A stretch of DNA of 64,000 nucleotides from Parascedosporium putredinis (lineage: Eukaryota > Ascomycota > Sordariomycetes > Microascales > Microascaceae): contig CASHTG010000001.1 of NCBI GenBank assembly GCA_949357655.1, positions 3,906,001 through 3,970,000 on the forward strand. The letters are read 5' to 3'. How positions within the stretch are numbered: the first letter of the stretch is position 1; each line of letters opens with the position of its first letter. A model generated the notes under the pieces. It was given only the letters and a program-made list of their open reading frames with translations, ran no database searches and was not told where the DNA came from. Positions 1 through 11,266 of this stretch are shown here, piece by piece. The position numbers and the translations under genes were made by a program.

Positions 1-2002
1 AATAGTCGTCTGCAGGAGATGTTGGATGATTCTGCGAAGAAGGTCTCGGCCCTAGAGCGAAGCATCCGCACGGGTGAGCTCTCGCTCCATGATTTGCGCA
101 CTCGGTCGCACGAGGAGATTCTCGACGCGCTTAACAGTCAGGAGGAATCACGGAAGGCGCTCATATCCAGCCATAAGGACGCTGTTGCTGAGCTCTCGGA
201 CATCAAGGCCCAATTTGAAAGCTGAGGCACGAGCGTGCCAAGGCAGAGGTTGAGCTACGCGACGTCAAGTCTGACCTAGAGGAGATGAGCCTAGCTAGGG
301 AGCAAGAGGCGACGAGCCGAAGCCAGCTGCTTCAGGAGTTCGCTGATCTCCAGATTCGCCTGGACGCCGAGACGTCGAAGCTCGCGGATGTTAGCTCGAG
401 CCTTAACCTCTACAAGGGCCGTGCCGACGAGTACTTCAACAAACTGGAGCAGGCAGAAATTGCCGTTCTCAAGGCTAGTCGGGCGGAGCAATTCGCCAAG
501 GCCCAGGCCCAAGAGGCGGAGGACGCTTGCGCAGAAATTATGGCGGAGAGGACGAAGATGGACACGGCAATCGAAGATCTTCAGCGCCAGAGCCAAAAAC
601 TCGAAGAGAAGTACGAGGACGTTTCGACGGATCTCGACGCAGCCCTACAAGCCAAGAAGAGGCTTCAACACGAGCTGGAGGACTACCGGAACCAGCGCGC
701 TATGGACATTGAGGACAAGGAATCGAGCATGGAGCAGACGCGCAAGAAGTACCAAGCCGAATTTGCCACGTTAACCAAGGAGCTTGATCTCGCTAGAGAA
801 GAGAAGTTGTTCAAGCAGGCGGAGATCGTGCGGCTACGGGAAGAGTTGGATGACCTCAGATCCAAATGGGATGACGAAGTGCTCAACAGCTCGACCTGGT
901 CCAAGGAAAAGTCGCGTCTCGAGGCAGCGCTATCCGACGTTGTTTCGTCGAGAGACGAGGCGGTCGACGCCCATAAAGAAGCCCAAGGCAAAATCGTTTC
1001 CCTACTCTCGCAGGTGCGCAACCTCCGCGCATCAGTCGACGACATCACAGCAGAGCGGGAGGGGCTTCTTAGGGAAAAGCGGAGCATCGAAGTACGCCTC
1101 GAGGAAGCCATGGCTGGGCTGGACGAGCTTACGAGGGGGAGAACCCATCACTTCGCAACGCGGCCAATATGGACAAGGAGCTCCTGGATTTGAAGTCCAA
1201 GCTTGCGCAACAAGAAGATATTGCGGCAGCTGCGGTGGAGAAGATGAGGCGATCAGAAGCCTTGTCCGGCGAAGTGCAGAAGGAGGCTCTAGTGGAGAGG
1301 GAGCTGAGCGCGCAGCTTCAAAAGGACAAGGCAGCGCTGGAGAAGGCTCTCAACGAGGTGCAGGTTAGGTTGGTAGACCTTGAAACCAAGGGCTACTCAA
1401 GCGCTAGCCAAGACATCAAATTCTTGCACAAGCGGATCCAAGAGGTAAGACAGCAATCATTTCCAAATTTTGTAGCATATCTTTGTTTTTTCTTTTTTTC
1501 TCTGGCTAACTTTGGATTCTTTTCAGCTCGAGAACCAGCTTGAGACACAGGAAGAAGAACGGTCCAAATCGCAGCGCTCGGTCCGCAACGTCGACCGAGT
1601 TGTCAAGGATCTTCAGACCCAGATTGAGCGCAAGGACAAGCAAAACACGCATCTGACCGAGGACATTGCACGGTTCCAAGAAAAGGTGACAAAGCTGCTC
1701 AAGACGATTGATGAGTTGCAGGCATCGGAATCCACCAGCCAGTTGTCGGCAAGGCGTGCGGAGAGAGAGCTGCGTGAAGAGCGTGAAAAGGGCCTCAGCC
1801 TCGAACGCGAGCTTGAAGGATGGAAGTCTCTTAGGATGGAGAAGGGTTCATCCATGGGAAGCATCGGTAGGGCTGGGAATTGAGGGCGTCGTTGGGTGTG
1901 ACGTGCGAGGATGAAGATGAAGGGATGTCCAGCCTCGTGCAAGTGCCCAAACGCAAGTCGAGCATTAGTCGCGTGCCAAGCATGACGAAGGGTTTCTTAT
2001 GA
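1..2002 (+). CDS. Class II myosin heavy chain, C-terminal coiled-coil tail (5' truncated)
   Basis: This is the 3' end of a conventional (class II) myosin, the motor of the contractile actomyosin ring at septation; the head and neck lie outside the window. The visible part is almost entirely charged heptad-type coiled coil rich in Glu, Arg, Lys and Leu. Characteristic stretches include RNVDRVVKDLQTQIERKDKQ and ARRAERELREEREKGLSLER. A GT..AG intron at 1445-1526 (82 bp) joins HKRIQE to LENQLE. The true end is a basic tail, VPSMTKGFL, with stop at 2000-2002; the earlier in-frame stop near 1881 results from a frame change. Frame breaks occur near 222, in the G run at 1135-1139 and in the GGG at 1870-1872, each consistent with one missing base. 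The family assignment rests on similarity to fungal myosin-2 tails as I know them. Confidence 0.85.
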
Positions 2003-2830
2003 GCGGGGCTGAGGAGGAATCCCGCATCTACAGTTGATTAACGGTGTACTACCTTGGGGTCACGAGCGGTGTAGGAACTATGGGCATCGGCCGCTGGCCT
2101 CTTGAGGAGGCGAGCTATGGCGAAAGGGCGAGCATCGGAATCATGGTTTGCTTTTCGTACCACTTGGTGTTTTTTTTTTTGTCTTTCCTCTTTACCATTT
2201 TCTTTTCTTGGCCTTTTCTCTTTAAGGGAGAGGGGAGGGGAACGGGGGACAAAGGGACTCTGGACGGTTTGCATGGGTCATTGTGATGCGGCAGGAAATA
2301 AGGCTCATTCGTTGGTTTTTGTTTGGTCTGTATTATCGAAAGCGCAATCAGGATGGATCAGCATCACGGAGTCACGTATTTAATGAATATGCTGCATCAA
2401 CTCGCTGCTTGCTCCCGTCTCGCCTCGTTCGCCGAGGCTACCCTGTCACTACCGTAACCACAGTCCCCGTAGCACCTAGTAAACAGGGGAGGGACGTCGA
2501 GTTTCGCCGGATAGCAGCAACTCGGCCAAGCAACAACTTGGCTGGCCAATGTCCGTGGAAGAGGCGACAAGTGGAGGAGATATGCACGTTGCCGAAGTTG
2601 TGGGAGAAGCCTCGAATGCGGCAGCAGGGCACTGTGGCCGCGGTCCTCCCCCTCCTTACCGAAGCTTAGATATATGAAGGTATGAGGCGCAGGAGGGCGG
2701 TGAGAATGTTTCTGTAGACCAAGAACTGGCACAGCATGGGGATCTTGGAGCCTGTTCCTTCTAATCTACCCTCCCTTTGAAATCCCCTGGCTTCTACTTG
2801 TGCGTGTCCCCTTTGGCTGTTTTGACCACG
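2003..2830. other. Intergenic region, myosin 3' flank
   Basis: No supported gene is seen. A T-rich tract around 2169-2225 fits 3' UTR sequence after the myosin stop. The open frames here are short on both strands and have no family-like sequence. Confidence 0.5.
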
Positions 2831-3950
2831 ATGGGCGAGCTCGTTTTTCTCCCCGATCCAAGCATCGACTCTTTGTACGGTTCCGAGAGTTCCTTCTCCT
2901 CGGGGGCCTCAGAGAGCTGGCCCGAGGGTGAAGAAGAAGCCTTCGAAATGAGCTGCTCGAGCCGATATCGCGACGACTGCGAACCTGGTCCTTATGGGAC
3001 GGGATGCCGGGACTACGACTACGACAGGCTCTATTGCGGATGCGGACTTGCGGCGAACCCCGCCTCTTGTGCTTTCGGGAGCCACAACGCCGGGATTCCG
3101 GGTTGCGGACATATGACTGCAAGCTCCCCCACTTCGGACCACCAGTGGCCCTCTCCATTCATCCTAAGCTGATATCTTGTGCTAACATGACTAGAGTATA
3201 CCGTGTATCCAGCACGATCGCGATGTGGGGGAGCGTTCCAGGGCCTGCCAGAACAAATTTTACATTGGCCTCGACCCGCGTGAACACAGTGGCTGCTCTC
3301 ACAGGGCGGCTGGCCGAGATAGGCTAGGGAGCTGCTGTTGCGAAAACTCGTCGAATTCCTGGAAGTGGTGGCGGCGCAAGAAGGGTAAGGCGAAGAAGAG
3401 GCGCAAGGGACGAAGCAGGGACAGAAACCACGTCCGAATCTCGTACGACCGCCGTGATGTTAGGGACTCTCATAGGGGTGCAAGATACCCTCGGACTCGG
3501 AGTCGAGCGGGTATGACGACGACTACGAAGGTGATGAGGACGAAGACGAGGACGAGCTCAGGTACAGGCGCGAGAGAGACAGGAGACGGAGTAGGAAGAG
3601 GGGGGCGGGATGGGGATGGGAGGGAGGAGAAGAGCTCGGCAGTCTACTGGTGGCTGGAGAGATGACGGCAAGGTTGAGGTAATGGGGGAATTAGGGGCCT
3701 AAGACGGTATCGAGAGCAGAACATAGATCGGACTCGCAAGAGAAAACTCGAGGTGGAGGCAATCGTTGGCGAGTCCGACTATTCGCCAAGGCCTGGGCTA
3801 CGGGAGGAGGAAGGGGAGCGGGGAGAACGTTTCCACGAGAGGGACTCGGTGGTTGATGCGCTACGGGAGGAGGTTCGGAGACTCCGAGACCAGGTTCGAG
3901 AGCAGAGCGACGAACTCGGAGAGAGGATACGGAGCAGACATAGCATCTAA
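2831..3950 (+). CDS. Uncertain gene: acidic, Tyr/Cys-rich and Arg/Ser-rich hypothetical protein
   Basis: I do not recognise this protein. A plausible start at 2831 gives MGELVFLPDPSIDSLYGSES followed by an acidic segment and then a Tyr/Asp/Cys/Gly-rich segment. Further on, in other frames, come a basic Arg/Lys/Ser block (KKGKAKKRRKGRSRDR, about 3385-3430), an Asp/Glu-rich block (about 3494-3570), an RS-type block (RRERDRRRSRKR) and a C-terminal charged helix, DALREEVRRLRDQVREQSDE, ending in a stop at 3948-3950. A CTAAC box at 3181-3185 followed by a TAG acceptor near 3195 suggests an intron. The segments fit one gene broken by introns and one-base errors, but the joins are not determined. Frame and composition are the only evidence. 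Confidence 0.35.
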
Positions 3951-4802
3951 CTCTGACGACGAGGGGTGGTAATAACATCTCCTTCGGGTACATCTATCTA
4001 ATGGCAAGAAATGTTAAAGCTTCCGAAGTTGCATCAACAGTTTGATATCCACCTGTCAACGACAACTCTTTGCAGCCGGACGGAGAGGTTGCTACCACAA
4101 GGAGTTGATGACTACGAGCCAGTTTTCCTGTGGCTTCCTGCTCGCTCTGGCAACCTCCAGGATGGTCACGATGATAATGTAAGCGTCGAGGCACTCCTCC
4201 AGACCGCGCTGAGCCCGATTGCTCAAATGTCTGGATTCGGCAGCATGGTGTGAGAACAGTGAGAACAAGCCCAGAAAGCTTGCAGGAAGGGCGGGGTTCT
4301 CCTAGCACACGAGAAGAGCACGCGCTCATTGTCGGCTGCAAGCGTGCGTTGGCACCAGTCCAGGGCCGAGCCAAAAGGGGGCCACACCAAAAGCAGGAGC
4401 TACCCTCATTTTCGCAAGAGCGAGGCTGGCGAATGGATGCGAAGTGTATGCAGGGATCGATTTTCAGGGCTTCTATTGGCTCGGCCCTGAAATGTCGACA
4501 GCATGACGTATGAGGCAAGAGCGCTGAGCTTTTCATTGGCGCGCTCTCAAAAAAGTGCAGAATCACGTGGGGAAGAAGGCTCAAGGCTGCGCGCCAGGAA
4601 AAATTTCCTTTTCTGACAGCTCCGGATTTGGAAGCTAGATGGATTTATGAGAGAGAAGGATAGAGAGAGTGCGAGAACCAAAAAGGGGGACATTATCAAC
4701 GTCGCGAAAGCCGACTACTCAATCTTAGAAAAATCGACTTCCCGAGAACATCCAAGTGACAGGAAAAGGCTCACCCGTCGATGAGACCGCGCACCGTCCC
4801 CA
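3951..4802. other. Intergenic region upstream of MTG1
   Basis: No supported gene. A 196-codon minus-strand open frame at 3994-4584 has no recognisable sequence and is treated as chance. The last 250 bp are presumably the promoter and leader of MTG1. Confidence 0.5.
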
Positions 4803-5989
4803 ATGTCCAAACAATGGACCCGACACTTTCAATCAGCCGCGCGTAGGGCCTCCCACGCCGCGAACCCTCCTCCAGCTCCCAACCTCGCCGCCACCACCAC
4901 CACCACCACCGCCGCCGCGAACCCTCCCGTCATCCACCCCTTCATCCCCCGCGCGACCTACGATGTCCCCGCTTCCATCCCGCGCTCCTACTATCTCGGC
5001 CACCACGCCGCCGGCCTTCGCGCCATCGCCACCCAGCTGTCCTCCATCGGCCTCGTCCTCGAGTGCCGCGACTTCCGCGTGCCCCTGACCTCGTGGAACC
5101 CCTTACTCGAGCGCACCCTCACCGGCCCGCGCCGCCTCGTCGTGTACACCAAGACCGACCTCGGTACCGACGAGGAAGGTGCAGGAGGCGGTGCCGCCGC
5201 GCGCACCAAGCGCGCCCTCAAGGAGCTTCACCGCACGCGGCCGGGCGAGAGCGCCGTCTTCATCGGCAAGGGCAAGAGCAAGACGGAGCTGCTGCGAGCC
5301 ATTCGCGACATCGCCAGGGAGTACGACGCCCTGACGGGCTTGCGGACCTTTGTCGTCGGCATGCCCAACGTCGGCAAGAGCACCTTGCTGAACTCGCTGC
5401 GGCGGGAGGGCATGAAGACCAAGACCAAGGTCGCCATCACGGGCAACCACCCGGGCGTCACGCGCAAGCTGAGCACGCCCGTGCGCATCCTCGGCGGGAA
5501 AGATAACCCGGACGACTCCTCGGCGAGGGCGTCTTCATCGTCGACACCCCGGGCGTCTTTATGCCCTACGTCTCCTCGGGCGAAAATATGCTCAAGCTCG
5601 CCCTCGTCCACGGCATCAAGGACAACCTCGTGCCCCACGAGATCGTGGCCGACTACCTGCTGTACAGGCTCAACCTCGTCGACCCCGCCCTGTACGCAAA
5701 GTTCTCCGAGCCCACCAACGACGTGTCCCGCTTCCTCACCGGCGTCGCCAAGCGCACGGGCAAGCATGCCAAATCCCGCGTCGGCTTCGATATCCAGGCC
5801 GCCATGTGGATCATCGAGCAGTGGCGCAATGGCCATCTCGGCAGGTTCGTCCTCGACGACGTCACAACCGCAGCTATCGAGGAGAAAAAGGCCGAGCTCA
5901 CCACGACGACTTTGAGCATGAATCAGGCCCGCAAGAGGGAAAAGGAAACGCGGAAGCAGAGGGCCGAGGAGAAGAGACGCGGAGGATGA
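4803..5989 (+). CDS. MTG1: Mitochondrial ribosome-associated GTPase MTG1 (YlqF/RbgA family)
   Basis: A mitochondrial large-subunit assembly GTPase of the circularly permuted YlqF/RbgA class. Motifs appear in the permuted order: the G4-like TKTD at about residues 118-121, then the P-loop GMPNVGKST at about 190, a G2 region with GNHPGVTR and the G3 motif DTPG. The N-terminus is rich in Arg, Ser, Ala and Thr without acids, as expected of a mitochondrial presequence, and includes a Thr/Ala run encoded by a CAC/CCG-type repeat. The C-terminal helix is strongly basic (RKREKETRKQRAEEKRR). The ATG at 4803 is chosen because it directly precedes this presequence. No intron is seen. One frame break lies in the CC at 5518-5519 between P-loop and DTPG; adding one C gives about 395 residues, a normal length. 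Confidence 0.9.
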
Positions 5990-6869
5990 GCGGCTTGACC
6001 TTTTTCTACCCCTTCTTCACATGATAGCGCTATGTGCGAAGGACCTGTACATTCCTATTTGTAACAATAAGAGCATTTGATACCACTCTTCTTCCATTCA
6101 AAAGAAAAACTAAAAGTTTTCGCTTTTTCGTACACTAAGCTTCTAAAAATGACAACAAAATCGCCCGGGTCCACCCGTTATTAGCCTCCCATGCCGAAGA
6201 AAAGAAAAAAAGAACAAGCTAGCGATGAAAAGAGAACAAGGGAAACTGGAGCAACCCGCCAGAGGCCCACGTTAGCACAAGAACAAGAAAAACACATAAA
6301 AAAACATCGACCATCCCAACCTTATCCCGCGAGAGATTTTGGAAAGAAAGCCAGCCCACCCTGGCGCCTGAGGATATCATAATGCGGCACAAACAAGAAA
6401 CTGTGTAGACCAGGTAGTTTTTGGCCGCGCGTCGTCCCGCCTGTCCCCTAGGAACTGAATAGAATATAGGAGATTGTTAATAAACACGACGAAAAAGAAA
6501 AAAGAAATTGGTAAAGAACGCCCGAGGTGGGCTAGAAAGATGTGGGACAAGGCCGAGGATGTATAGAAAGGACGAGATCCTAGTAAGGGAAAGAAGACCA
6601 AGGACAAAAAGGGCAATCGCAAATGACTAACGGCCGCCTCCCGGTAGAAGGAACACCATTTTTCTCCATAGCAGCAGGGTAACCGTTCCAATACACTAGG
6701 TACTATCCGAGACCGCGAAAAGAGGACGAACAAAAGAAAGGATAAAAAAATGAATGCTCCCATGACGCCCACGCCAGATCCTCCGATATGGACAAAGAAG
6801 ATAGAAAAGCAGCCGCGGGCGGCTTTGAGACTTGGCTTGGCGCCATTGTTTCTGCTGGAGGAGGGTGGT
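5990..6869. other. Convergent 3' flanks of MTG1 and Cti6
   Basis: An 880 bp A/T-richer stretch between two convergent stops, with repeated A-rich tracts (for example 6204-6310). It presumably carries both 3' UTRs. I see no gene or RNA structure. Confidence 0.5.
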
Positions 6870-9006
6870 TCAGGCTGAATACCTGTTCTGCCATTTTACC
6901 AAGTCTCTTGTGAGGAGGTCCATCATCTCTACGCAGTTCATTTCTTTGAACGCCTTGGAGACGGAGTTTTGCGACGCTGGGGAACCCACGGCTCCCTCGG
7001 CCTTTCTCGCTGCGGGGTGGGGACTCCCGTTCGCCTGGGTCTGTGGCGTGCCGTTTCGACGGTCTTTGGGCGTATCGGCTCTTTCTGGCTTGAACTCTGG
7101 TTGATCTTCCGATGCGAGCTCTACCTGAGTCTTGGCGATGAAGTCTAGGAAGGCTGCCGAACGCCGTTTGAGCTCGTTCAAGGATATCTTACTGTGCGCA
7201 CCGGTCCTAGATTTGGAGCTAACGCGTTCCGGCTTTTGCCCATTGTTGATGCTCGGCTCGTCGTGTTTTGGTGTATCTCTTGACATTGACCGCACAGGTG
7301 ACCGGTCCGCTTCAACATCCCGATCCTTGGTGTATTGGTTGCGGCCCTTGGTCTTCTTATGGGTGCTCCTCACACCCTTTTATGTGAGCTATTCGGTGGC
7401 CCATTGGCCGGGGGTGGGGTATCAGGCGGCAACTGTACGGGGGCAGGGGCTCCACGCTTGGCTGTATCTCCATGGGCTTGATGCTCGCAGCACGGGTGGT
7501 CGCCAGTGGTACCTCATCTAGAGGATCTGAGTCAACGTCCGCTTGGGCATTGGGTTCTTTCTCTGGGCCAGTGGCCCCGGGGCCCTCGCCGCGCCTTCGG
7601 TCGGCCCTTCCTTTCCTCTTATTTGCCGCTTCTTGTCGTATCCTGTCTCGCTCCTCTCGCTCTGACCTCTCCTTTTGCGAGCGAGAACTACGTGACTGCT
7701 TCAAGGAGCCATTCCTCGTCAGGGCGCCGTCATCGGAATCGTCGTGAATCTCGTTTTTCGGTGGCGTGTCCGATGGAGGGGACGGGGACCGCGAGCTTGT
7801 CCGCTGTCTTTTAACGCTCGCAGGATTTCTGTCGTACAAATACCAGTTAGCCTCCTTTGCTCCTCACCGAATAGTATTCGTTTGGAAGGCGAAAAGAGGG
7901 GAAGATGGGGGAGAAGGAAAAAAAAGCTCACTCTTCACTGTCACTCCGGCCACGTTTGTTGCGTCTGACGGAGCCGCCGTCATCCTGTACGACAGCCAAT
8001 TCCTTGCTGGCTTCGATGGCGCGGCGCAATTGCTCTTCTTCATCATACGCTGCCTCGCGGCTATTCATTGTAGATCGACGCTTTGAGTGAGAGGACGACG
8101 CACCCCTCTCACTTTTCGCTGTGCCATTCTTGGGCGAACGGCCACCCTCTTTGGCAACTGAGGCAGATCGGGAAGCTCGCGAGGTTCGATGGAGAGGAAG
8201 ATAGGTCGAGTATCGTTGTCTGTAAAAAAAAAAAAAGATCATGGTTAGCGAGAGTGCCTAGGATGGGTAATGGATTGGTTCTAGGCAAATGGGCGTCGGG
8301 TGTAGGGTTTCTAGATCGTGCTAAGCCAGTCCCTGAGGGGAAGGCCAGCGGGGAAAAACAAGAAAAGAAAGGAAAAAACAAAAAGAAGGCAAAAAGGTGA
8401 AGATTGACAGCGAAAATCCCATCAATACGTACCCATTGGTAGCTTTATGGATTTTATGAAGGTCTTTTCGACATTTTTCGCAAAAATATTCATCGGGAGA
8501 GCTCTCCTCCGTCATGATGCCCACACAGGCTCCGTGCTGCCATACTTTGCAAATATCGCATTGCACGTAGAAGCCCGAGATATCGTCCGTAACATCGAGA
8601 CCGGTGAATACTATAGAGTCTGCGTCTCTCGCAAGTTTCATCTCAGGGTCGAGAGGAGGCGGTCCTGGATAATCGTCGTACCCGCAGATACAACGGACCG
8701 CCTCGTCATCCTCCTGGATCTCATCGCTGGCGTTGACCATTTCTATAGAGTCACGTCTCGGTAGTTTATCTCGGTCGTCGTCGTAGGCGCGTCGACGCCG
8801 GCGTAGGATGTGCGGATCGTCGAGGTCCTCGGGGGCTCCGATGATAGGGATGCGCTTGGGGTAGATTTGCCGGATGAGGGCTTGTGTCCGGATCTCGTGT
8901 TTCGCTCGAGGCGACTAGAGGTCGTGGATGATGCCGAAGATGATTGTTGTGATTGTGAATTGGTTATACGTGCTCTTGAGGATCGTCTGGGAGATGGTGG
9001 TGCCAT
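6870..9006 (-). CDS. CTI6: PHD-finger protein, Cti6-like subunit of the Rpd3L histone deacetylase complex
   Basis: A PHD finger in exon 1 has the Cys4-His-Cys3 pattern: CICGYDDYPG, then CDICKVWQHGACVG and CEKCRKDL. It is preceded by the acidic lead-in ASDEIQEDDEAVRCICG typical of fungal Cti6. The rest is low-complexity Ser/Arg/Lys-rich sequence plus a conserved C-terminal helix (LNELKRRSAAFLDFIAKTQ). Such proteins bind H3K4-methylated chromatin and recruit the Rpd3L deacetylase. Exons on the minus strand are 9006-8433, 8219-7932 and 7828-6870. Introns at 8220-8432 and 7829-7931 have GT..AG ends and keep phase. Three one-base losses are inferred: the G run at 8831-8835, the AA at 7431-7432 and the CCC at 7375-7377. 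With them repaired the product is about 607 residues. The start MAPPSPRRSSR at 9006 matches family N-termini. Confidence 0.8.
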
Positions 9007-11266
9007 TGACGTGGAGTGGAGAGGGGAAGGGGAGAGGGAGAGGGAAGGGTGGAAGGAGGACGGGCGCGGACAGACACGTCGTCCGAAATCCTCAATGAAG
9101 ATGCACGATCCCACTCGTCAGACACGATGGCAATGGCGGGAGGATAGAATTGAGTGCCGGCGAAGGGCTGTTTTTTCAGGGAGGAACTCGGTTGGCGGAG
9201 AGGAAGGGGGAGGGGGAAGGCGACAGGCTCGGATCACGTCTTGCGTTCTCCTCGAGGTGGGCGGGTTTGCGACAGGAGGAACAGCACGCTTCTAGGTTGG
9301 ATGGGTGATGAACCAGAGCTTATCATGACTGGTGCAAAGAGAAGAAATGCACTCATGCCATGGATAGAGGAGGAGAAAGGTCGGCGTGAAGAGATTCGCG
9401 GTGGGTAAGTGGGAAAAAAGTGGTGCAGAGGGAGGAGGAGGGCGGGAGCGGGAGTAATGGTGGTGCTTCTCTCTCCAAGATGGGATGGGACCGATCAATC
9501 AATACTTTTCGGGAACCCCCAAAAGCGCTAGGCCCTCGCTCTGCTTGTGTGGTGGGCGGCTTCTCGGGGAGTAGAATGTAGAATGACTGGGGAGCTGGCT
9601 ACAAGTGGTGCGGCGAAGCTTGGCACCGAGAAATGGTACTTCGGTACTTGGCTATGTTCGGAAGAAAATCATTAGTAACAGAACAGCAGTTTGAGGCACG
9701 GTGTTGCGTCGAGCAGCAGTGGGCTGCGGGCACCGAGCAGGAGCAGGGGCCCCACGGCCACTGGGGGACTCGACGGCCGCTGCTGGTGTATTAGTGGAGT
9801 GTAGTGCAGTGCAGTGCAGTGCCTGAGTGGTGCTCCAAGTAATTTAGCGCACTCTACATTTGACAGTTGGCGAGCCACACTAATTGGCACTGCGCTCGCA
9901 GATTGATCAACCCTGGATTGATTGCTGTGGAGTCCACCACCCAAGGTCACTTCCCTTTGAGTGACCTTTCCCGGTCTCCTATTGGCCTGCCACGGGTACC
10001 TGTGGCGGAGAAAGGTCGGCTCTACTCAGAGCTGGTCGCACTGTTCCGCAACACGGCACACACGCAAGAGTCTGAAGCACCCAGGGCCGAATTTATCGAT
10101 AATATTCCTCTCCCGCTGTGTGAAAAGAGTCGTGGCCAGTGGGCGAATGGAAAATCCTCGCTCCCACACAATGTCTCTCCTGAGCTGGATCACTATTTGG
10201 CCAGATTATGTAACAGCTTCAAACAGTTGGACCTGGCTTGCCTGGGCAAATTCAACCCCAAATTGAACTCCTATCCTTGCAAGTACCTCCGTACCCAGGG
10301 CGGAACAGCAATAATTGCAGGAACCCAGATTCTGTTGGAGAGAACAGATTAGGAGGGTCCTCGTCATGAGCACACACCACCATACAACGACCTCTTGATA
10401 CACCATTCTGTCCCTTGCCTCTCAAACGACTCGCTATCAACTGGCGTTTCGAGAATCCTTTGTGAGGTCTCTCTGGTCTTTCTTTCTTCGTTCTCTGCAA
10501 ACGCTTGGCCCCTTCTCAGACAACAAACAGCTTGAGCTGTCGAATCTGCCACCTTTCGTACCCCAACTCCGTTCCGGAACACCAAACCCTGGCTGCTGCC
10601 TCCTGCCACTCTAGAGTAGGAGGTGCTAAATACCCAGCGCCCAGCGCCCAGCACCCAGCACCCCAGCAGCCAGCCCTTCAACTCCTTAACCTTCCACCAA
10701 GCTCGACGACGTTCATTCCAGTCCTGGCTCCATTCTGCAAATTTTCTCAACATTCGAGCCTCGGGCGTTTTGTCCAACAAAAACCACTTCCTCCTCCTCT
10801 ACAATAGCCACGGTCAGTCCTTCGCTATCCCATTTCTTCGAAACCCGAATTTCGTGACCCATCGTCGCTGGAGCATTACTCATCCGATTCGGATGACTCC
10901 TGACCCTTCGCTTTCTGATACCCGACTATAGAGCCCCATCCGAGAACGCTCTAGGACACATGTCCCTGGGTTTAGTACTGAGTCGAAACTACGGAGCGTC
11001 TGTGAATCCATCGGAACGGCGCTCCCTGGCACCCTCAGCGTTGACCTGAATCCGTGCGATCAGTTCCGACTGTGGCGACATGCGTGACTATGGGTACGTC
11101 GACTTCTTCTTCCCCCACTCCCTAATATATCGTGGATCGGATATTCCATGACTAGACTATGGTCCTGGTCCTCAATATCCGGTTGCCCTTTTATTCCACC
11201 TATATTCTTGAGCCCTAACGATCAAGGAGACGTATCCTCACGCTAACCACTGCACCTTGACTCTAG
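9007..11266. other. Divergent intergenic region between Cti6 and the next conserved gene
   Basis: About 2.3 kb that must hold both promoters and long leaders. It contains a short GTGCA repeat near 9796-9820, a CCCAGCR minisatellite at 10633-10675, and a 161-codon plus-strand open frame (9867-10352) without family features, which I leave uncalled. A candidate first exon of the downstream gene starts at ATG 11080 (MRDYG), followed by a GTACGT donor. Confidence 0.45.
10633..10675. repeat. Minisatellite, about 7-bp CCCAGCR unit
   Basis: Five to six imperfect tandem copies of CCCAGCG/CCCAGCA are read directly, in the leader region of the gene that follows. Confidence 0.7.

Noticed and set aside
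3994..4584. 196-codon open frame on the minus strand
   Set aside because: No family-like motif, Cys/Arg-rich random composition, and it lies in the promoter of MTG1.
9867..10352. 161-codon open frame on the plus strand
   Set aside because: No recognisable domain and it lies in the long leader region of the next gene; an accidental frame is more likely.
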